This document shows, piece after piece, positions 44,271-51,340 of a DNA stretch of 64,000 nucleotides. The notes beneath the pieces were generated by a model. The model saw nothing but the letters and a program-made list of their open reading frames with translations, was not told the DNA's origin and ran no database searches. Source of the stretch: Phycisphaerales bacterium (GTDB taxonomy: Bacteria; Planctomycetota; Phycisphaerae; UBA1845; UTPLA1); assembly GCA_020639075.1 (NCBI GenBank), contig JACKHI010000002.1, forward strand, positions 372,001 through 436,000, in the 5' to 3' direction. The position numbers and the translations under genes were made by a program. Position 1 is the stretch's first letter. Each line of letters starts with the position of its first letter.

Positions 44271-44343
44271 TGGCGGAGACAGGACTCGAACCTGTAACCT
44301 TCGGATAATGAGTCCGCTGCGCTGCCGATTGCGCCACTCCGCT
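44271..44343 (-). tRNA. tRNA-Met(CAU)-like with several anomalies
   Basis: 73 nt. D-arm GCGCAATCGGCAGCGC, T-arm ACAGG TTCGAGT CCTGT, discriminator A. The anticodon loop is CTCATTA (CAT with T37 instead of the expected purine). Acceptor AGCGGAG/CTCCGCC has an A1-C72 mismatch and the anticodon stem a G27-A43 mismatch. It lacks the three G-C pairs of initiators, so it is elongator-like. The tRNA-Ile2 (lysidine) alternative cannot be excluded. Confidence 0.82.
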
Positions 44344-44474
44344 ACGTCGTTTATCTGTCGGGCCGTTCTTTCGCACACGATTTCGTCTCGCACCTGCGTC
44401 GTCGGGGCGATGCGCCGACGGGTGTCATCAACTCGCGTTCTCATGTCGGGTCGATGACCCGACCTACGGCCTTT

Positions 44475-44501
44475 GCCACGCTGAGGACAGCGAGGCTCTG
44501 A
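44475..44501. repeat. 27-nt hairpin repeat, copy 2
   Basis: Same 27 bases as copy 1. It begins 6 bases after tRNA-Pro on the minus strand and separates the Arg-Pro pair from the Met-Trp-Gln group. Confidence 0.75.
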
Positions 44502-44507
44502 GTGCCA

Positions 44508-44581
44508 TCTGGACGACAGGATTCGAACCTGCATGGACCTGGTCCCAAACCAGGTGGGCGGCCTGATTGCCCCACGTCCAG
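44508..44581 (-). tRNA. tRNA-Pro(UGG)
   Basis: 74 nt. Acceptor CTGGACG/CGTCCAG with C1-G72, D-arm GGGC/GCCC, anticodon arm CCTGG TTTGGGA CCAGG (anticodon TGG, G37 as expected), T-loop TTCGAAT, discriminator A. CCA is not encoded. It is 10 bases downstream of tRNA-Arg. Confidence 0.93.
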
Positions 44582-44591
44582 TTTTCTCGAT

Positions 44592-44665
44592 CGGGCCCGG
44601 AGAGATTCGAACTCCCACTCTCCTGGTTCGAAGCCAGGCGCTCTATCCAGTTGAGCCACAAGCCC
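44592..44665 (-). tRNA. tRNA-Arg(UCG)
   Basis: 74 nt. Acceptor GGGCTTG/CGGGCCC, D-arm GCTCAACTGGATAGAGC, anticodon arm CCTGG CTTCGAA CCAGG (anticodon TCG), T-loop TTCGAAT, discriminator G. CCA is not encoded. It begins 18 bases after the 3' end of Y7, so RNase P cleavage at its 5' end would trim Y7. Confidence 0.93.
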
Positions 44666-44683
44666 TTGGCAAACGGGGTTCGG

Positions 44684-44757
44684 ATCGGTCGGACAAATCG
44701 TCGGAGTGACCCGTCACGATTCACAGTCATGTAGTCACTCGCTGCATTCCGACCGAT
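44684..44757 (-). ncRNA. Minimal Y RNA-like gene Y7 (Ro-stem only)
   Basis: A 74-nt unit, the first RNA after the Ro60 gene. Outer helix ATCGGTCGGA/TCCGACCGAT (10 bp), AATGC on the 5' side, TTTG on the 3' side, inner helix GAGTGAC/GTCACTC, then the conserved CTACA. The apical loop is only about 20 bases and carries no T- or D-arm. It may extend a little further, since GGATCGG/CCGATCC also pair. Confidence 0.8.
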
Positions 44758-44948
44758 ACCGATCCGCACTCGTTTGACGACTGTCGCCCGGATCTGATTC
44801 ATGGCTCGCGGGACGACGGTGGGCATCCCGCATGCGTCTTCAGGATCCTGGCTGCGACAGCGCCAACCGGCCCTGTTGTTCACTTGTCTAGTCTCGTCTC
44901 GATGAAGCCGATTCAGAGCCGCCGCGCCTCTGCGGCGAGGAGCTCGAC

Positions 44949-45006
44949 GCCACGCTGAGGATAGCGAGGCTCTGAGTATGCCACGCTGAGGACGGCGGGG
45001 CTCTGA
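44949..45006. repeat. 27-nt hairpin repeat, copies 3 and 4 in tandem
   Basis: Two copies (44949-44975 and 44980-45006) lie directly after the Ro60 stop codon. They differ from copies 1 and 2 by one and two bases, and the stems stay largely paired. They could attenuate or mark the border between the Ro60 mRNA and the RNA array. Confidence 0.72.
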
Positions 45007-45014
45007 ATCAGCAC

Positions 45015-46601
45015 TTACAAACGCATCGCTTCGATTTCCTTGACCCAGAAACCTTCGGACGCCTCGCCGCGGCCGATCACACCGATCAGGTTGAAGACCT
45101 GGTCGGAGAATCCACCGACGTTGATGATGTCCTCACGCTCCTTGGCCTGCGTCGAACCGTTCGGCTGGATGTCGATGCACAGCATCCGCGCCTTCGGGTT
45201 TCGATGCTTGAACGAGCGCCACTCGCTCATCGTCTGCGTGGCGCTTCCGCCCATCCAGCCGTAGTTCTTCGAGTCGATCCACGACTCGTTGTCCGAGACG
45301 TAAATGACCAGGTCTCCCACGGCCTTCCGCTCGTTCAGCAGCTTCAGGGCTGCGGAACAGTTGGTACCGCCCGCCGGCAGCGACGCGAGCTTCTTCGCGT
45401 TCGTCATGACGCTGTCGCGCGGGTTCAGTCCCAGACGCTCCGGAGGAATCGCCTTCGCTTCGAAAGGTACGACTTCCGTCTGCGGGTTCGTTCGTACCAG
45501 CGCGGCGGCCACAAGGGCGGCGACGTCGATGCATCGCACTTTGCTGGACGAGCCCTTTCGGAAGCCCGTCAGGGGCGAGTGCATCGACCCGGAAATATCC
45601 GGGAAGACGAACGCCTTGCCGTCGAACTTCGGCACGTTACGCGTCGCGATTTCCATCGCGTCCTGCAACGCCTCCCGCACATCGTGCGGAATCGACGCCG
45701 ACGCATTCTGGTAGGCGACCATCAACTGGTACGGGAAGACGCGAGCCTTCTCGATCAATGACTGATTTCGCAGTCGCTCCGCGATCGTCTTAACAAGCGC
45801 CTTGTCGCCGAACACGCCGTGTCGTTCGAACGTGTTCAGGTTCATCCGCGTCATCTGCCACGGCGCGTTCCGCGCAATTCCCTTCCACTCGTCCGGCGTC
45901 AACGTCAGGGACGTCAACATCTGGAACGGTACGTTCGGGACCGGCACTTTGCCCGGGTTCGTGTTGCGCTTGAATCGCTCGTACTGCTTCACGATTTCCG
46001 GCAGGGCGTCCGCGTTGTGGCCTCGGCCCACCAGGTATCCGAACAGTGCTTCACGCGACGCCGTCTTCGGCTTCGGGTGAACCATCTTGATCACGTCCGC
46101 CAGCGAAGGATCATTACCGATGGATCCGATGAAGAGCTGCTCGTCGCTGCGCGCTTCGATCCAGCTCAATACCAGACGCTTCGGCAGCGAGCCGAGGCTC
46201 TTGCGCCCCGTGACGCCGGATCGCACGATCTGCACGAAGTTGCGGAGCATCTTCGGCGAATCGATCACGCGATCGAAGACTTCCGCCAGCAGTCCCGGAC
46301 TCTTGACGGACAACACCGCACAGAGGAGGGCGGGCAGGTCCTTCATGTAACCGTGCTTGCGGGCGTAGAGCGCCGTTCGAGCGATGAACTCCGGTGCGAT
46401 CTTCTCGCCGAGCGTCAGCACCTTTTCAAGCTGCATTTCGCCCGTCGCGTAGAACGTGCTATTCAGACATCCCGTTGCGGCGTATTGCGCCAGCGCGTGC
46501 TTGTCGTCGAAGCGATAGGCGATTCCGCCCGCCTCATTGACGATGTCTGCCTTCGGAAGTCGCTTGCCTCGAAAACTCTTGAACAGTCCCTTGCTTGCCA
46601 T
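45015..46601 (-). CDS. rsr: Ro60/Rsr: TROVE-domain RNA-binding ring protein with C-terminal vWA domain
   Basis: 528 residues from the ATG at 46601, which has AGGAG 8 bases upstream; the frame is open to 46904 but runs through the promoter. Residues 1 to about 325 are TROVE HEAT-like repeats (ALAQYAATGCLNSTFY; LPALLCAVLSVKSPGLLAEVFDRVI), and the vWA domain has an intact MIDAS, DISGSM (Asp335, Ser337, Ser339), with AGGTNCSAAL and YVSDNESW. Ro60 binds Y RNAs on its outer rim and ends of misfolded RNA in its pore; in Deinococcus it works with PNPase. A sigma-54 promoter precedes it and the Y-RNA/tRNA array follows on the same strand, the first RNA starting about 260 bases after the stop. Confidence 0.96.
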   Translation of the reverse strand: MASKGLFKSFRGKRLPKADIVNEAGGIAYRFDDKHALAQYAATGCLNSTFYATGEMQLEKVLTLGEKIAPEFIARTALYARKHGYMKDLPALLCAVLSVKSPGLLAEVFDRVIDSPKMLRNFVQIVRSGVTGRKSLGSLPKRLVLSWIEARSDEQLFIGSIGNDPSLADVIKMVHPKPKTASREALFGYLVGRGHNADALPEIVKQYERFKRNTNPGKVPVPNVPFQMLTSLTLTPDEWKGIARNAPWQMTRMNLNTFERHGVFGDKALVKTIAERLRNQSLIEKARVFPYQLMVAYQNASASIPHDVREALQDAMEIATRNVPKFDGKAFVFPDISGSMHSPLTGFRKGSSSKVRCIDVAALVAAALVRTNPQTEVVPFEAKAIPPERLGLNPRDSVMTNAKKLASLPAGGTNCSAALKLLNERKAVGDLVIYVSDNESWIDSKNYGWMGGSATQTMSEWRSFKHRNPKARMLCIDIQPNGSTQAKEREDIINVGGFSDQVFNLIGVIGRGEASEGFWVKEIEAMRL

Positions 46602-46659
46602 CTCAGTGAATCTCCTTTCGGCCAAGTTCTTTTTTCTGCATGCCGACAGGGGAACTATG

Positions 46660-46675
46660 AGCATTGGGTGTGCCA
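46660..46675 (-). promoter_or_regulatory. Sigma-54 (-24/-12) promoter of the Ro60/Y-RNA operon
   Basis: Minus-strand TGGCACACCCAATGCT against the consensus TGGCAC-N5-TTGC: the GG and GC are at exact 10-base spacing and only one core base differs. The predicted start is near 46649, giving a leader of about 48 nt to the Ro60 ATG. RtcR, a sigma-54 activator, is the divergent gene. No enhancer site could be assigned with confidence in 46680-46818. Confidence 0.88.
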
Positions 46676-46818
46676 TTCGGGTGACGCCTTGGGGAGATTG
46701 GCGTAAGTAAGCTCCTGTAAATGGGTTAGGTGGGTTCGCGTGTCCAGGGTACAGGCGTCCGTGTCTCCCAGTTTCTGTGTGGTTTATTAAAAAAGATAAG
46801 AACGTATAATCACGGAGA

Positions 46819-48429
46819 ATGTCGAATCGGGTTGTCATCGGGTTGTTGGGGCCCGCGCTGGATCGAGGCGCCGGGCCGGATCGCTGGTCGCAGTGGCGTC
46901 CCACGGTTTCGCTCTGTCAGCACGAAGAGCTGTTGATCTCGCGAATCGAGTTGATTCACGATCCCAGGTACTCGGCGCTGGTGGACGTCGTTGCCGAAGA
47001 CATTCGATCGGTTTCACCCGAAACCCAGGTGCGTCTCAATCGAATGACCTTTCGCGATCCGTGGGACTTCGAAGAAGTTTACGGAAAGCTCCATGACTTC
47101 GCCCGCAAGTACGAGTTCGATACCGAGCACGAGGACTACCTGATCCACGTGACGACGGGAACGCACGTTGCGCAGATCTGTTTGTTCCTCCTGACGGAAT
47201 CTCGCCATCTTCCCGGTCGTCTGATCCAGTCGTCGCCGCCGAAGCGACGTTCGTCCGGTTCGCCGGGAAACTACGCCATCATTGATCTCGACTTGTCGCG
47301 TTACGATCGAATTGCCTCGCGCTTCGATACCGAACAGCGCGAGGGCACAACGTTTCTCAAGGCGGGTATAGAGACGCGGAACCCGGCGTTCAATCGGATG
47401 ATCGATGAGATCGAGCACGTGGCGATCCACTCCAGTGCGCCGATGCTGCTTACGGGGCCCACTGGGGCGGGCAAGTCCAGTCTTGCCCGTCGGGTTTTCG
47501 ATCTCAAGAAGTTGCGTCACGGGATCACGGGACGATTTGTCGAGGTCAATTGTGCGACGATTCGCGGCGACGGCGCCATGTCGGCCCTTTTCGGTCACAA
47601 GCGCGGCGCATTCACCGGAGCGGCGCGTGATCGAGCGGGCCTGCTGCGCGAGGCCGACGCGGGTTTGCTATTCCTCGATGAAGTCGGCGAGCTTGGCATC
47701 GACGAGCAGGCAATGCTGCTTCGCGCTGTCGAGGAGAAGCGATTCTTCCCCGTCGGTGGGGATCGCGAAGTCGAGAGTGATTTTCAGCTGATCTGCGGCA
47801 CGAACCGCGATCTCGGTGAGTCGGTACGCAGCGGCGCCTTTCGAGACGATCTGCTCGCTCGTATCAACATGTGGAGCTTCGAGATGCCGGGGCTCGCCGC
47901 ACGACGCGAAGACATCGAACCCAACATCCGGTACGAGTTGCTCAGGCTGACGGATGCGACGGGCCGGCGCTATCAGTTCAACAAGGAGGCGTTCGCAAAG
48001 TTCCTGAGTTTCTCGATGGCGGCGGACTCTCGCTGGTGCGGGAATTTCCGCGACCTGAATGCCGCGATCGCGCGAATGGCGACGATGTCGCCGACGGGGC
48101 GCTTCACGACGGAAGTCGTCGATCGCGAGATCGATCGGTTGCGTATGTCGTGGAGGATGCTCACCACGCCGACGGACGGGCCTGATGCATCCGCGATTGA
48201 GGCGCTGATCGGCGAGCGGCTGGACGATATTGATGAATTCGACCGCGTGCAGCTCGTCCACGTTGTAGCTGTCTGCCGGGATTCCCGTTCACTTTCCGAC
48301 GCAGGTCGTCGACTCTTCGGTGCGACGCGGAAGCGCCGCAAGATCGCGAACGACGCGGATCGACTGCGAAAGTACCTCGCGAGATTCGGGCTTGATTGGG
48401 CGAGCGTCGTGCGTGACGTCAATAGTTGA
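46819..48429 (+). CDS. rtcR: RtcR: sigma-54-dependent activator of the RNA-repair operon
   Basis: 536 residues, usual length. The N-terminal ~185 residues are the RtcR-specific CARF-type sensor (YLIHVTTGTHVAQICLFLL). The AAA+ domain has Walker A GPTGAGKS near 213, the sigma-54 contact loop GAFTGA near 263 and Walker B LLFLDEVGEL. The C-terminus has a helix-turn-helix. In Salmonella and E. coli RtcR is activated by damaged RNA ends or tRNA fragments and turns on rsr-yrl-rtcBA or rtcBA. Here it faces the sigma-54 promoter of Ro60. The ATG has CGGAG just upstream; a TATAAT at 46805-46810 is too close to be a normal -10. Confidence 0.96.
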   Translation: MSNRVVIGLLGPALDRGAGPDRWSQWRPTVSLCQHEELLISRIELIHDPRYSALVDVVAEDIRSVSPETQVRLNRMTFRDPWDFEEVYGKLHDFARKYEFDTEHEDYLIHVTTGTHVAQICLFLLTESRHLPGRLIQSSPPKRRSSGSPGNYAIIDLDLSRYDRIASRFDTEQREGTTFLKAGIETRNPAFNRMIDEIEHVAIHSSAPMLLTGPTGAGKSSLARRVFDLKKLRHGITGRFVEVNCATIRGDGAMSALFGHKRGAFTGAARDRAGLLREADAGLLFLDEVGELGIDEQAMLLRAVEEKRFFPVGGDREVESDFQLICGTNRDLGESVRSGAFRDDLLARINMWSFEMPGLAARREDIEPNIRYELLRLTDATGRRYQFNKEAFAKFLSFSMAADSRWCGNFRDLNAAIARMATMSPTGRFTTEVVDREIDRLRMSWRMLTTPTDGPDASAIEALIGERLDDIDEFDRVQLVHVVAVCRDSRSLSDAGRRLFGATRKRRKIANDADRLRKYLARFGLDWASVVRDVNS

Positions 48430-48549
48430 ATGGGTTACTGGAAGACAGCCCGAGTCATACGTTGTGGAAGCACTCGAACGTCAAACACGAATTATGCCGG
48501 GTGCTTGACATAACGCTCCGAATACTGCCCGGTGGGATGTTGAAGTTAG

Positions 48550-49209
48550 TTACGCTGAAATCAACCCCGTTCGAATGGCGAGGCGCGTCAGGGCGACGCG
48601 GTCATGGAGCCCGACTTTGCGCATGATGTTCTCGCGATGCGTTTCGATTGTGCTGACGGATCGCCCTAATTGCGCCGCGATTTCCTTGACCGTCCTTCCT
48701 TCGGCCGTTAGCGCCATGATTTCTCGCTCGCGATCCGTCAGCAACGACATACGTTCGCGGTCGATTCGTTCAGCTTCGGACATGACGCGATGATGCACGC
48801 CGAGGCGGGACTTCGCATCGGCAACCACATCCCGGATCCTCTCTATCTGCCCGATTTGGTTCATTGTCTCGATAACGTCGATTCCGGGAATTGACTCAAG
48901 GCTGGCGGGATCGTGTGCATTGTCGCCGATGATCACGACGATCAGTTTGGAGGAAAATTCCGCGGCGATTGCGCAAATCAAGTCGCAGTCATCATGGGAG
49001 ATTGTATGGGCGACCAAGAGGTCGAACGGCGTGTTTCGAAGAACTTCAAGGGATTCTGGCAGTGAGACAGACGCAGAGACGCGGAACCGCGAGTCCGAAC
49101 AGATTGCTTCGCAGATGCATTCACGTACGCTGCTGGAATCGGACAAGATTGCCAACAGTGTGACGCTTCCGTCAGGTTGGCCGCGCGCTCGCGCTTCGTT
49201 CTCAGGCAT
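48550..49209 (-). CDS. NarL/LuxR-type regulator with a degenerate receiver domain
   Basis: 219 residues. The C-terminal LuxR helix-turn-helix is clear (LLTDREREIMALTAEGRTVK ... SVSTIETHRENIMRKVGL). The N-terminal ~130 residues fold like a receiver, but the strand that should carry the phosphoacceptor Asp reads FDLLVAHTISHDDCD, with His at that place, and the usual 'MP' is missing. It is probably not controlled by phosphorylation. No kinase is next to it. The ATG has GGGAG upstream. Confidence 0.85.
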   Translation of the reverse strand: MPENEARARGQPDGSVTLLAILSDSSSVRECICEAICSDSRFRVSASVSLPESLEVLRNTPFDLLVAHTISHDDCDLICAIAAEFSSKLIVVIIGDNAHDPASLESIPGIDVIETMNQIGQIERIRDVVADAKSRLGVHHRVMSEAERIDRERMSLLTDREREIMALTAEGRTVKEIAAQLGRSVSTIETHRENIMRKVGLHDRVALTRLAIRTGLISA

Positions 49210-49337
49210 CTCCGTACTCCCGTCGAGAGAAAATCGGGGGATTCACCGATATGCACTCAGTCGAAATCCCGCCGATGATTCTACTGAGATCATAGCGGCC
49301 CCAAAAGCCAAATCGAAACGGCAGACACGAGGGAGTG

Positions 49338-49721
49338 ATGAATGGGAATGCGATCGACGCGGCTTTGTTGGCGGAACTACTCGACCATTTTGGCGCACGG
49401 CCTCGGCCGGATCGAACAGACGGAATCCGCTATTCGCTACGTCAGTGCGAAGCCCGAATCCTTCCGTGGTTGCCCGATTCATTCCCGGAATTCACTGGGA
49501 ACATTGTGGAAGTTGGCCGGCCTGGCGTTCGCCTTGAGCATACGGCGCAATTGAGAGCCGGGAGCACTCTGGAAATAAGGCTGTTGGCAGACCGGTTCAG
49601 CAAGTATCGCCTGATCGGGGCCGTTGAATCCGCTGTTGTCGATCTTGTCGGTAATTACCTAAGTACGATCCAGGTTTTCGATACCGAGATTTTCTCGCCG
49701 ACCTTGCCGCGCCAACAATGA
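49338..49721 (+). CDS. Small protein, possibly PilZ-like
   Basis: 127 residues (a GTG one codon upstream is possible). The middle part 'GNIVEVGRPGVRLEHTAQLRAGSTLEIRLL' resembles the beta-barrel pattern of PilZ domains, but the RxxxR and DxSxxG signature is not convincing. It is divergent from the LuxR-type gene. Function unknown. Confidence 0.5.
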   Translation: MNGNAIDAALLAELLDHFGARPRPDRTDGIRYSLRQCEARILPWLPDSFPEFTGNIVEVGRPGVRLEHTAQLRAGSTLEIRLLADRFSKYRLIGAVESAVVDLVGNYLSTIQVFDTEIFSPTLPRQQ

Positions 49722-49819
49722 CATCTGCACGGCATCGGGCAATCACGCGCCCAGCTTTCGCCCCGCCCGATTGACGAAGCGTCAATTCCTTCCCGCGTTT
49801 TCGTGCTTTCAATCTTCGG

Positions 49820-51121
49820 CTATCGGAGCGTATCAAGCACTTCCGACAAGCTTGCCGCCAGTTCCCGACGGCTGTACTTCCGAAACTCGGGACTCAGCTC
49901 CATGGCCGCTGTCGGTCGCGTCGCGCAATAGGCCCGGAGTCTTTCGACTGCCTCCATGAGCGCCCGCGCATCGCCGAGCGGTGCGACGAATGACCGATCG
50001 CCGACGAATTGCATCAGCAGTTGCGCGTCATTGCTGCGAGCTGACTCCTCCAGACAGAGTATCGGTCGGCCCGACTGGACATACTCGAAGAGTTTGGCGT
50101 TGTGTCCCCATTGGGCGACATAGTCCCCGACGAGCAGCAGCAAGGCGTCGGCGTCGCGCATCTCGCGTCGCGCTGATTCCCGATCGACCAGTCCCGTGGA
50201 TTCGACGAGCGGGGTGAGCCCGATAGAGGCGATGTAGTCGCGAGACAGGTTGCCGACGAAGCGGAATCGCAAACCTGCAATTCGCTCATCACGTTTCAGT
50301 TCATCAAGCGATCCGAAAAACAGATCCGGTCGATTGCGCGGTATGACTGTACCGACGTGGGATATCGTGAGTGGTTTCCCATATCGGTTGGCGGCTTCCT
50401 CGGAAATTTTGCCGAGCTCCACGTCAGCCGGCGCGGCTTCCCAATCGGCAATCGGCTCGTAACCGTTTGGTATGACGTGTACGCGATCGTGCGAGATGCC
50501 ATTTTCTTCGGCGATTGCGTCAGCCATATTCTGCGAGACCGCAATCACGGCTGCGGCTTTCCGAACGGCCTCGCGTTCCAACGCGCGATGTTTGTCGCGA
50601 ATGCGTTCACTTTGCGGCTCGTAGCCCCCGGGGCCGAGCCATCGATCGCGAAAGTCCAACACGAGTCGCGCGCCCGTGTGCGCGTGCACTTCGAGCGCCA
50701 GTTGTACGACGCTTGCCGGCGGAAACGATGCCAGGATGACGTCGATCGACTCGCGCCGGTTCGATTCCAATACTGCGGTCGCCGCCGCCTTCTTCCACCT
50801 CACGAATCGATCCGGAAACACGAATCGCCTGAGCATCGCCTTCCACGCCGGCGCGGCGGGTAGCCGCGGGTCGTAGTCTGCAAAGATCGGTCCCTCTTTC
50901 GCCATGTGGTCGACCACCCGCGTGACGGTCGTCGTATCGTTGGATTCCTGCGTTTCGCCCGATCCGCCACGATCCGCACACAGGACGCGGATGTTCCACC
51001 CGTGTTCGGGAAGGTAGGCCGCAAAGCTGCGCATGCGTTCGGCGGCGGCTCCGATGCCGGGCGGATACCAGTAAGTGAGGATCAACAGGTTCTTCGTCGC
51101 GTCTGTGGTCACAGCGGACAT
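49820..51121 (-). CDS. GT4-family glycosyltransferase (group 1)
   Basis: 433 residues. The N-terminal GT-B half begins LLILTYWYPPGIGAAAERMRSFAAYLPEHGW, typical of WbuB-like enzymes with a proline/glycine loop. The C-terminal half has 'ISHVGTVIPRNRPDLFFGSL' and 'QWGHNAKLFEYVQSGRPILCL' with the E-x7-E type donor-binding region. It probably adds a sugar to an exopolysaccharide or glycolipid. It is divergent from a second GT4 gene. Confidence 0.87.
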   Translation of the reverse strand: MSAVTTDATKNLLILTYWYPPGIGAAAERMRSFAAYLPEHGWNIRVLCADRGGSGETQESNDTTTVTRVVDHMAKEGPIFADYDPRLPAAPAWKAMLRRFVFPDRFVRWKKAAATAVLESNRRESIDVILASFPPASVVQLALEVHAHTGARLVLDFRDRWLGPGGYEPQSERIRDKHRALEREAVRKAAAVIAVSQNMADAIAEENGISHDRVHVIPNGYEPIADWEAAPADVELGKISEEAANRYGKPLTISHVGTVIPRNRPDLFFGSLDELKRDERIAGLRFRFVGNLSRDYIASIGLTPLVESTGLVDRESARREMRDADALLLLVGDYVAQWGHNAKLFEYVQSGRPILCLEESARSNDAQLLMQFVGDRSFVAPLGDARALMEAVERLRAYCATRPTAAMELSPEFRKYSRRELAASLSEVLDTLR

Positions 51122-51340
51122 TGAAACGCTTGAGTGTGTCTTCGTCCAACAATCGATCGAGGCAACGGCGGCAAACTGGCGTGGGTTCGTTATGATGCGA
51201 CTTCATGGCGGGACGAATGACGTCCCGTTTTCGTGCCAGCCTTGGAATTGGCTGTCGACGTCGATTGTGATCAAGGGAAATCGACGAACATTGATGCCCC
51301 TGGCGTCACGCCTGAATGCGGGGATTGGCTGACAATCGCG

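Noticed and set aside
43664..44457. Open frames on the plus strand over the tRNA region
   Set aside because: They translate the complement of tRNA T-arms (recurrent GFEP/DSNL peptides) and are a known false-gene pattern at tRNA clusters.
44344..44474. Possible further tRNA or Y RNA
   Set aside because: Only a simple hairpin (GTCGGGT/ACCCGAC) was found; there is no T-loop, D-arm or AATGC/CTACA motif.
46805..46810. TATAAT as the -10 of rtcR
   Set aside because: It lies 8 bases from the ATG with no -35 at a proper distance, and would remove the ribosome binding site from the mRNA; leaderless use is possible but unsupported.
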